Source: Lota lota (lineage: Eukaryota > Chordata > Actinopteri > Gadiformes > Lotidae). Taken from it: DNA of 64,000 bases. Where the stretch lies: contig JACYXH010000473.1 of the NCBI GenBank assembly GCA_026745465.1, positions 754,691 to 818,690 on the forward strand, read 5' to 3'. Both the position numbers and the translations under genes were made by a program. Shown one piece after another: positions 47,163 to 64,000 of the stretch (the first letter of the stretch is position 1; each line of letters opens with the position of its first letter). The notes under the pieces were generated by a model. It was not told where the DNA came from, ran no database searches, and saw nothing but the letters and a program-made list of their open reading frames with translations.

Positions 47163-47402
47163 AAATATATGTAGAAGCTCTAAAACCTAACAAAAACAGT
47201 GACATCAATTTACATGAACACAAGTTTCTAGCACTCTGTCCTCGAGCCATCTAGAGCTATGTTTTGTTCTACATAGTTGTTTGTTGTTTGTTTGTGCTTA
47301 TTGATTCGGGTGTTGATCAAGGTTCCCACACTCGTCTTACTGCAAATGTGCTTGAAGCAAACACCCACACATACACTTCAATGGTTTGCACCCATACGCC
47401 GT

Positions 47403-47434
<32 letters not shown>

Positions 47435-47689
47435 GGGGGGGGGTTGGGTGGTCATGGTCATGGTCATGGTCATGGTGATGGTGATGGTGATGACATAATA
47501 TGAAATAAATAATTATGTACAGGACACCCTCGCTAGCATGCAACATATCAGATAATATTTGTTACTCTGCGTGTGTGTGTTGCAACAGATATGTAACAGC
47601 CATAAAATACATGTGTGATCTTACAGTTTGATGAGACATGATACACTTGAAAGAAAAATGTATACACACACACACACACACAAACAAAT

Positions 47690-47692
<3 letters not shown>

Positions 47693-47737
<45 letters not shown>
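47693..47737. repeat. (CA)n microsatellite
   Basis: A pure CA run with a shorter one just before it at 47664-47681. Confidence 0.95.
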
Positions 47738-47741
<4 letters not shown>

Positions 47742-48289
47742 ACAAGCAGACACTCAATTTGCTTTTTATAGGAGTATGGTTTATTCAGCTAGCCTACAAG
47801 CATTATTGTGGCATATTTTGTGTGTGTGTGTGTCCGTTTGAGAGTACAGAAAAGAGGCTGAGTGACAAGTGACAGCCGGGCCCTTCCAGTTGTAATGATT
47901 ATTCAGACAACAAAAGGTCAGACAATTGGATGCATAATTCTAATTAGCGATTGACAGACAGTCATGCCCTTGCTAGGTCACACTTACAAGACAACACAGG
48001 ATAGTGACATGGCTCTCTCTCTCACTCTCGCTCTCTCACTCTTTTAACTCTTTCTTTCTCTCACTACCTCACTTGTTATTAATGTCTCTCCTCTCTCGCT
48101 CTCTCGCTCTCTTGCTCTCTCACTTGCTCCCCTGCTTTGCTTTGCACTCTCTTTGTCGGAGCAGATCAGCATCACCAGCCACTTTTGGGCAATTAAATCC
48201 ATCCTTCGGGCAACAGGTCCGTATTTAAAAATCATTACATGAGCTGGAAATATTGCCCCACGACTTGGGCCATATTGTGTGTATGTGCT

Positions 48290-48321
<32 letters not shown>

Positions 48322-48451
48322 ATCTCTCTATTTTCCATGAATTCTTTACCATCAACTCCACTCATCCACGGCCCCTTTTCCCTTTGGGAGATAAATCTCC
48401 CTTAAGACCCTGGACCACATCCATCTCCATCCCCTGGGTTCCCTCTCAGTA

Positions 48452-48467
48452 CCCCCCCCCCCCCCCC
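48452..48467. repeat. Poly-C tract
   Basis: About 16 C within a C-rich block (48.37-48.56 kb). Confidence 0.85.
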
Positions 48468-48642
48468 AACATCCCTCCCCATCCCCACCAACACACCTCG
48501 CAACCTGCCTCCACCGCCACCCTCCCTCCCCCTTCCCCCGCAGCGGATCCCACCGCCCCCGGAGAGGAGATGGTTTCACCTGCATGGACGGGCAGTGAAG
48601 CTCAGCCTGGAGTAGATGCTCCCCTACATAGCCTGGAGGGAG

Positions 48643-51001
<2,359 letters not shown>

Positions 51002-51404
51002 ATTCATAGAGGAAGATAAAAAGACAGAGAAGCTGTTCATGTAATCTTTCCATAAAACATTATCTATATTCATCACACATAGGCATACACTCAGCCACCC
51101 CATGTACCCTCATACATGCACGGACACGGACGAACACACATACTCACGGACAAAAACACAAACGGACACACACACACGCATGCAGATTTACAGCTGACAC
51201 TCTCAAGGACATGTGGGCATAAAGGATAGCACACTAACCACGTGTGTCTAACATGAGTGCTCAACACCCTAGCTCACCCTCAGACAAACGCACACACACG
51301 TGCACATACATGCAGACACGAATACACACAAAGTCCACACGCAAAAGCAGATGGATACCATAGTTTGCGAGTCAGTATCAATCGTCTCTCGTCAGCATGT
51401 CCTC

Positions 51405-51594
<190 letters not shown>

Positions 51595-51909
51595 CCTCTG
51601 ACAGGTTTTACGATCAAACATGGGTGTGTGCCACACACATATGGACGCCATTGCCGCAAGGCTGAGACCTCCTCCATTTTCTTCTTTTGCATAATCCGTC
51701 TGACACACAAGAAGGGCAGAGTGTGTTGGAACGGGGAAGCGCTGGTCTGACGATAATGATGAAGCACCCGGTGACGCGGCTAACGAGGAGCGCGTGGCTC
51801 CGCCTGCCGTGGCTATGCTAGTGCGCTCCGCTAGCGGTGATGAATCAACGGCACGGCCGACCAATGCATCTCTTCGCAGCACTTTAGCAAAGCCATCATT
51901 CACAAAGGA

Positions 51910-52140
51910 CACGCACACCGCATGACAACCACCACGCGCACGCACATCAAGATGCAAACACACACACACACACTCATACATACATCTTAATGTACACACA
52001 CACTGTCCCCTCCCCACACACACACACGCCAACACCACATGACAACCACCACACACACGCACACGCACATCAAGACACAAACGCACACACATACGAAGAC
52101 ACGTACGCACACATCCGCATGCATATACACACAGACACAA
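51910..52140. repeat. Diverged tandem duplication of about 117 bp in CA-rich sequence
   Basis: CATGACAACCACCAC at 51921 and again at 52038, each followed by CGCAC and CACATCAAGA; the intervening CA-rich sequence is diverged. Confidence 0.6.
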
Positions 52141-52455
52141 CCATTTGCATTAAAACTGCTGCTTATGCAACGTACGCTTTTTTGACATGAAAGGCATCAA
52201 AAGCTCTTCACACATCACACGTCGGTGCTGACTGCCTCTGACAGTGTCGATGTATGTTCATGTGTATATGTATGACTGTGTGTGTGTTCGGAATGCCTGC
52301 CCATCCGTCTTTCTGTCTGCCTGTCTGCATGTCATTCCAGCTTCACAATAGCATCAGATGTGTAGCGCAACAATAACTATGCTCGGGAAAGTGGTCTTTC
52401 TGGAGGGAAACACAAGGACATGAAAAAGATTATTTTCTCTTCCCTCCAACTCTTT

Positions 52456-52495
52456 CCCCGTCTCGCTGACTCCGCCCCCGTCTCGCTGACTCCGC
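52456..52495. repeat. 20-bp tandem duplication
   Basis: Two perfect adjacent copies of CCCCGTCTCGCTGACTCCGC. Confidence 0.85.
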
Positions 52496-53309
52496 CCTCT
52501 GCGCTTGCTCCCTGGTGCAGTCCACGCGTCGTGATTCTGTCGCAACCAGCAAACAAGTTGCTCCCCTTTTTCGTGTCGAGATGAAAAGTGGATGGATCTA
52601 AGAGTCATGGCCTCAAACAGAGACAATGTAAGGCCGGGCTCCGAAGCAGCGCACCCCAGACAGACATGCAGGGCCGGGATTCACAGACGCGCACATGTGC
52701 CAAGACCACTGCTTGTGCACGTGCGCGTTTGGTTCCCGTCAGTCTTTGGTTTGCCGTAACTTTTTCTGTTGGTTCTTTTCGCATTTTTCTTCATTGTTCT
52801 TGGTCATTTTCAGACTTCTTGTTATGGCACTGCTGTGTCAGATGTGAAGGATTGTTGCTTGGGGGCCTGGCAAAAAACCCGAATAATAACGGAGACTAAT
52901 TTGCGATATGAAGGGTATAGCACGCCCTGGTGCCAAACTGTTGACACCACAATTAAACCACGAGTCCACTTCCAGCAGTGTCTTATGTTCATGATATTTT
53001 GCTTAGAAAAGAAAGTAATCATTCGGAGACTGTCTGCCGACTCTGTTCCAAAGGAGTTTGCAGTGATTTGCGGCGTGATCTTTAATTATCGCCGTGATTG
53101 AAAATTCCTGCTGTTTTTTAATAAAAACGTGGTGTGCATAGCTGTCTAGAGCATCTTATTTTGTAACCATCAACCTACCCGACTAAGATTTCCCAACTCA
53201 TAATTAGGATGAAAATGTGCAAAAAATAATTTTAAGATTACTATGCATAGGCACCTTCTGTTAAAAGAAACATTACAAGATCTCACTGAATTACTTATTT
53301 ACTGGAAAT

Positions 53310-53702
53310 GGTTGCACTTTACAATAAGGGCACATTACTGAAACATTCATTAAAATTAGGTAAGGCTGTAATAATACAGCATTACTATATAACATTAGGG
53401 GTTTGGATTAGGTCTTTCGATTGCAGTTCTTTTTAGTTAAAGTTACTCTGGCTAGGGTTTGGGTTAACCCTGTTAAATAATGTATAAATTAATACCTTAT
53501 TAAACATATACACTATTCATTTAGTTAACAATATCACCATTACCCTAGTTAACATGATCACCATTAGTAAAGATGACCACCATTAGCAGATGATTACAAT
53601 ACTATTAGTTAAGTGTTAAGCAAGTTAGTTATTGCTTACTACAGCATTGAGTAATGTTAATTAATAGTAAAACAATGTACCCTTATTATAAAGTGTTACC
53701 CT
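53310..53702. mobile_element. Non-autonomous DNA transposon (MITE-like) with terminal inverted repeats
   Basis: The left end (53310-53336, GGTTGCACTTTACAATAAGG...) and the reverse complement of the right end (53674-53702, GGTAACACTTTATAATAAGG...) match at most positions over about 27 bp. The interior is AT-rich with repeated TTAGTTAACA and CACCATTA blocks and no open frame of note. The ends resemble a very common class of fish interspersed repeats beginning with GGTAACACTTTA. Superfamily and target-site duplication are unclear. Confidence 0.75.
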
Positions 53703-53965
53703 TAAAACTGTCAACAATGCTTTCTTCAATGCTGTTTTCCTTGTTTACATGGGCCAAAAGTCTCAGGCTGCGTCTGATTGGATGTTTTCACAAAATAATT
53801 CAGACACACACACACGCACGCACGCACACACACGCACACGCACAAGCATGCGCTCCAGCTCACTGACGCTGACAGGCTTTTAAGGCTTTGTCAGATTAAT
53901 AGCAACACTCCTAGTGGTCAATAAATGCTTCAAGGAGATCCCTAAATGCACCCCGGTAGCTCTGT

Positions 53966-53970
53966 GTGTG

Positions 53971-54010
<40 letters not shown>
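53966..54010. repeat. (GT)n microsatellite
   Basis: A GT run. Confidence 0.9.
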
Positions 54011-54014
<4 letters not shown>

Positions 54015-54029
54015 TGTGTGCGTGTGTGA

Positions 54030-58930
<4,901 letters not shown>

Positions 58931-58934
58931 GTAA

Positions 58935-59054
58935 CACAGGCACACTTACTCACTCAATCACACAGACACACACACAAACACACACGGTAACACACACACT
59001 CACTGACTCACTCATTCACTCACTCACTCAGTCACTCACACTGACTGACTGACT

Positions 59055-59103
<49 letters not shown>

Positions 59104-59150
59104 TACACACACATTACACACACACTACACACACACTATACACATTCATA
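58935..59150. repeat. Cryptic CACT/CTGA and (CA)n repeat cluster
   Basis: Mixed ACTC, ACTG and CA units around a pure CA run at 59059-59102, then four ATTACACACAC / CTACACACAC units. Confidence 0.85.
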
Positions 59151-59619
59151 GTGGCACTTGGGCCAACTTTGAGTAACCATCAAAAGATCTAGGTCAGATC
59201 CCGGACTAAACCTATTTTAATCACCAAAGTCTGAGCCGGTTGGTTAAGGAACTGCTTCTGCGTAGCTTTTTCCCTCCAGAATTAAGGATGTTTTTGATTT
59301 TGCTGTTGTTATATAAAATCCCCCTCCATAGCAACAACCCAACATGTAGTAAACAATACCTTATTGATCCGCTGGGCACAGCACCAGCAAGCACCTTCTT
59401 GGTTTTAAAAGGAACGAAAGGAGGAATAGCCTAACCTTGGTGGCCCATGGTCACTATGCTCTGTTGCTTAGTCACATTGACCTGGCTGCTGCCGGCTATT
59501 TATCTTTAGCGTCTTAACGTTTTTCACAAAATTGCCTTTTTACCTTACGGAGCGGAAGAGACAAAGTGCTGAAGAGGAGCAAGGGGAGAGTGGTGTGGTG
59601 TACTGTCTGGGGTGGGGGT

Positions 59620-59641
59620 GGGGGGGGGGGGGGGGGGGGGG
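59620..59641. repeat. Poly-G tract, 22 bases
   Basis: A G homopolymer preceded by GGGGTGGGGGTG. Confidence 0.9.
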
Positions 59642-60032
59642 TCAAGGTCTCCTGCTAGTCTCAGCAGTCCAGGTACTTCATTCTTTTCATTACGTGGCAT
59701 TATTTATATTTGTATGTTTGTATTTATTTATAGGAAAGCGAGACAGAGCGACAGATAGAGTTAGAGAAAACATTAGCAAACAAAAGATAGACAGGAGGTA
59801 GTGCGAGAAAAAGATGGAAGATCAGATGAGCGCTGGCAATAGTGGGGAAGAGACATGAAGCAGAGACACAGCAGGGGGGAGCTGAGTGTATACGTGGGGG
59901 GTCTGGAGCCCGGTTTTGCTCTCTCACTCTCTGTATCTATCTAGCTCTCTCTATCACTCTTTGTTTCACTCTCACGTCCTCTTCTCTCTTTCTTTCTCAT
60001 TCTGTCTCTCTCGCTCCCTCTCACTCTGTCTC

Positions 60033-60039
<7 letters not shown>

Positions 60040-60121
<82 letters not shown>
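60040..60121. repeat. (TC)41 microsatellite
   Basis: A pure TC run within a longer pyrimidine-rich stretch (59.92-60.18 kb). Confidence 0.95.
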
Positions 60122-60124
<3 letters not shown>

Positions 60125-60179
60125 ACTCTAAATCTCTTGCACTGTTTGTCTGCCTGTCTTTCTGTCTTGTCTGTTTGTC

Positions 60180-62779
60180 TGCTCTGGGCCAGCTAACCTT
60201 TTCCCATTGTTCTTCTCTTCCTTGTTACTAACCAATATAGATTTAAAGCATCATATGGTTTACATGCCCTGGCAATAGGTCTGCCTAGCCTTGTAGAAGA
60301 TTCCGGTTATGCACAAAGAGTGTACGTGCATGCAGGTAACCGGGAAGGTAGGGAGACAGACAAGTAACCCAAATTATATACTGTCTTATATCAGTCCTGT
60401 GACAGCCACAGATAGTTTCTTTCTTTTTTTGTCAGAGTATTCGATTTATTGATTGTTGTCGAGATTAAAGCAAATTTCAACAAATGACAATAATCAAAAA
60501 AAGGCTTGTAAAATAAATAGCCTACTAGCTTTAAGAGAAGGCTGAGTTCTTAGTGAAAGGGGTAAAGTTCACTGCACTATGAATCAACAAGAGAACCCAA
60601 CGTTGCCTTAAATCCATAAGACGTATGACATATTTGTCATATCTCCTATAAGAAAAGTATTCTTATGTGCACGTTTTGTTGTCCATAATGCCTTTCCATC
60701 TTATTTGATCCTTTTGAATCTAGCGGATTTCTAAGTTACAATGCGGCACATGTCACAGTCATGGAAAAAAGTCAGATACAACTCAACCACAAGAAAAACC
60801 AAAAAAAAAAGACAGGAAAACAGCTCAAAGGTGGCCGAGATGAAAAATAGTAGAAAATAAACAGATTATCACCCTATAAGATTATCTGTCAGCTGCCAAG
60901 TCCACTGGCTCAACAAGAGAAGGGAGAGTGTTGGGGCTATTGATCGGCCGGACGTGTCGTGACATGCGTTCCTGTGCGCAACGCGTTTCTCTGTGTAGTT
61001 TCACCTCTAATTCCGTCTCTTATCGTTGTCTCGCATACAGCCTGATCCCTACATCTCACTCGATTACAAGAGAGGAGAAAATAACCAAAAAAGTACTGCT
61101 TTATGTAGTGATACCTTTAGTCTCTGACACCTTTCCTGTGGGAGAAGGGGGTCACAAATAGGTTTGCTTTTGCTTCTGTACATATCTCTGTGTGGCTGAG
61201 TAAACATATCTCCCTTATCTGTAGCTACCCATGTGTGAACTGCAGTCTAGGTGGATTTTAACGCTCTATCTGGGTCCCAAGTGGCATGAGGAGATGCCAC
61301 AGTGGGTAGGCTTATATGCAGATGTGAGCTGGGGGACTGTGTGTGTGTGAGCCACTCACTCGTACTCTGTGGGCTCGTGTATTTCGACAGTTGTGGGTAA
61401 TATTCCCGGGCAAGCAGTGATCTATTGCACACAGATTTGTGATTATCTGGATACACAATGTGCTTTCACAGTTGATTACCAGCATGAGTGAATAAATGGC
61501 ATGCGAGTCTAAACAGTGACAGGAACGTTTGTGGTCCAACACAGACACGCAGGCAGGGACATGCATACACACACACATGGATACGTACACACGCAAACAC
61601 ACGCACACCAAAGCACACAAACACACACACACACATATATATACACACACACACGCACACAAATATATAGACACAAACGCATGCGTGCACACGCATTCAT
61701 GGAGTGGCACTTCATTAGTCTATTACTCTGTCAAGACCAATGAAAATATTGTAAAATAATAAAATTAATTATAAATAAATGAAAGAATAACAGACAGATT
61801 ACAACATGAAGAAAGTTGCCCTACAGTACATCATGTCTCAGAGCAACCCCATCCATTCCTCCCTCTCCTCGCCTTTCTACCTACCTTCCTTACTTCCCTG
61901 GACTCCCTGGGGGTTGATGTCATGATCTGTACGTCTCTGTCTCTCTGTCTGTCTGGCTGTCTGTCTCTCTGTCTCTCGTCCTCTCCTCCCCTATCTTCCT
62001 CCCGCCGAAGCCTGATTACCCGGCTTCCCCCTCACGCCGTCCGCCCACCCGACTCTGTATTCTAGCTGTGTTGCCATGGTGACGGTAGCGGCAGCAGCAG
62101 CAGTCACCCGCCATGGGAGCAGCGGTTGTTGTTGCGTTTGCATGCGTTCTGCATAATGTCTGTCTTATTATTGTTTATGTGTGTCTGTGTGTGTGCGTAT
62201 GTATGTAGTATGTATGCGTGTGTGTATCCATGTCTATGTGTGTGTGGTTGTGTTCATGTGCGTGTGTGTGTCTGTAATACATGTATAAATAGTCTTAATA
62301 CGCTAAGTCCTGGCAGGTAACAACTTCTTTCCCGCCGGACTTGGGGTTGAGATGAGACGGTTAAAACACAGATTACACACATCACACAAGTGTAAAACCA
62401 CAGGGTTGTAATTGTAAAATAACTGACGGCTGGTGTTGGCAGCATTGTGATCATGTTGGATTGTTCTGGAAACGTTGTGGATGCTATCGATTAGAGCGAG
62501 ACTGAAACGCCCGAGTGAGGTGCCTGTGGTGGACCTTGGCTTAGGTTGGATCCAGGACATGATCTCACATCCTCGCTGTTACAGAACTGAAGCAAGAAGG
62601 GAAGGGAGAATGCAGAGAGAGGTCAGAGACAGACCCACTGACTGTGCCCTAGCAAGGTTTACGAAAATACCCCTCAAGATGAAAAAGGTAATGTTGCAGA
62701 AAAAAAAAGGATCATTTGGCCATTAAGAAAAGGACCTGCTGTGTGTGTGTGCGTGTTGAGGTGTGTGTGTTCGTGTGCC

Positions 62780-62783
<4 letters not shown>
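60180..62783. other. Unique non-coding sequence
   Basis: No gene recognised. CA-rich sequence lies at 61.56-61.69 kb and GT-rich cryptic sequence at 62.18-62.28 kb. Confidence 0.6.
62070..62083. promoter_or_regulatory. X-box-like palindrome (possible RFX site)
   Basis: GTTGCCATGGTGAC resembles the palindromic RFX X-box (GTTRCC-N-RGYAAC type) with one or two mismatches, and is followed by a (GCA)5 run. Such matches also occur by chance. Confidence 0.25.

Positions 62784-62824
<41 letters not shown>
62784..62824. repeat. (GT)n microsatellite
   Basis: A GT run of about 20 units. Confidence 0.9.
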
Positions 62825-62828
<4 letters not shown>

Positions 62829-62984
62829 ATGCCTGTAAGTGCCTGTGTGTGTGTGAGACTGAGAACAAAATTGAAGGCAAATCATTTTTTTGAGGGGACA
62901 CAAATGACCCCGGGGCCAACACAACAAGACTACTGAGCTGCAGACAAAATCAGACTGTCTCTCTTTACCGCTGGCGGCCGAGAA

Positions 62985-63240
62985 ACTGAGAGGTATTGAG
63001 TCTGAGAGAGGAGAGAAGTAGGGGGAGAGGGTGAGGGAAGGAGAGAAGAGACGGAAAGTCAGTGGGACTGTGAGAGTGATATAGAGAAAAAGAAAAATCT
63101 GAAAGAGCAAGAGAGAGAAGGACACGGACAGAAAGGCGATGGAGTGATGGGGACATTGAGAAGAGATGGAGGGAGGCAAGAGACACTGAGAGAGAGTGAG
63201 ACTGAGTAAGAGAGAGAGGGGGTGAGAGAGAGATGGAGTG
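62985..63240. repeat. GA-rich polypurine stretch
   Basis: Imperfect GAGAG-rich + strand. The Ser/Leu-rich frames on the other strand are artefacts. Confidence 0.8.
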
Positions 63241-64000
63241 GGCTGTCCATCCAGTAGCTTATAAAAAGCCCATTATGGTGGACCTCTATCAGTTTGGGCT
63301 CACCCAGATGGACCCTAGAATAAATGGACAGCACCAGAGGGCTATAAGCTGAGATTTGATATACGACTGCCAAATAACTTGGCTTTGGAGTCGTGTGTGT
63401 GTATCTGTGGCTGTGCATATGTGTGTGTGTCTTTGTTTTGTGTGTGTGCCTTTATATTAAATTTGTGTGCATCTGTTGTTGGTCTATATATTTCAGCTGT
63501 GTGCGTGTGTGTACATGCAACCATATGTGTCCGTCTGTGCAAATTCCACTGCTTTTTGAATGATAAAAATAAAAACAACTGTGGGTTCAACACAGTTCTT
63601 AGTGTCATGCTACTTTCCATGTATGCACGCCATTTTCCCAACACAGCTGCAATCTCTCTCTACACACGCACACATACACACGCTACATGCTTCTGGTATA
63701 TGTAGTGGTATGATGACAATGGAACCTATAGCGCTGACCAGCTTGTCTTCAATTTTCTCCCAGCCAGCTGGTCTGGCGAGAGTCAGGGCCGTTCTACTGA
63801 TTTGACATTTATGAGCCATACTTTTTTATTATCGCCACCCCCTGTCCCTATCCTGTTGGTATTTATGTGATTGTGTGTATGTGTTGAGTGGGGGATGTTT
63901 GTTTGGCATCATTCCGTCCTCCAGACACAAGGCAGCTTCTGTATTAGCTTATGAGTTCAATGTAAATCACCAGGTGCTTATTGCACCCATCTCATACCCA
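63241..64000. other. Unique non-coding sequence to the window edge
   Basis: No gene or exon recognised; short GT-rich patches near 63.4 kb. Confidence 0.6.

Overview
The window looks like teleost fish genomic DNA. It is dominated by very long dinucleotide microsatellites and carries fish-type transposon remnants: a Tx1-clade LINE, a Tc1-like terminal-repeat hairpin and a tRNA-headed SINE-like element. It contains one recognisable protein-coding exon and nothing of prokaryotic or organellar character. Species cannot be named from the sequence.

The one confident gene part is at 35.9-36.8 kb on the + strand. It is the first coding exon of a brain-specific angiogenesis inhibitor / adhesion GPCR B receptor, closest in my reading to ADGRB2 (BAI2). 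The exon has a canonical acceptor after a long pyrimidine tract, an ATG 15 nt into the exon, a signal-peptide-like start, the Cys-rich CUB-like N-terminal domain of the family, and a phase-1 GTAAGG donor. The upstream non-coding exon(s) and the following thrombospondin-repeat exons were not recognised. The window is therefore best read as one exon inside a gene with two long introns: about 36 kb or less of visible upstream sequence and more than 27 kb downstream.

Layout. 0-2 kb: cryptic GT minisatellite, CCT and TC tracts, purine-rich stretch. 2-12.6 kb: mostly unique AT-rich DNA with a few CA/GA tracts and a SINE-like element at 9.4 kb. 12.6-23.4 kb: dense microsatellites, two polypurine blocks (14.6-16.2 kb) flanking a 74-bp Tc1-type hairpin, a (GA)104 tract, and homopolymers of 60 G and 31 C. 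23.4-35.9 kb: CA, GA and GTCT arrays separated by unique AT-rich DNA. 35.9-36.8 kb: adgrb2 exon. 37-64 kb: intron-like sequence with a Tx1 LINE 3' end lodged in a TC/GA microsatellite (39.1-39.9 kb), a noisy GA-rich block (43.1-44.6 kb), a non-autonomous DNA transposon (53.3-53.7 kb) and many more CA/GA tracts.

Almost every other open reading frame is a by-product of CA, GT, GA or TC repeats, which rarely contain stop codons, and was discarded. No tRNA, rRNA, CRISPR array or complete second gene was seen. No wholly new system is claimed. The most interesting items are the LINE sitting inside a TC microsatellite, the fold-back SINE, the paired G60/C31 homopolymers, the noisy GA block and the structure of the adgrb2 exon.
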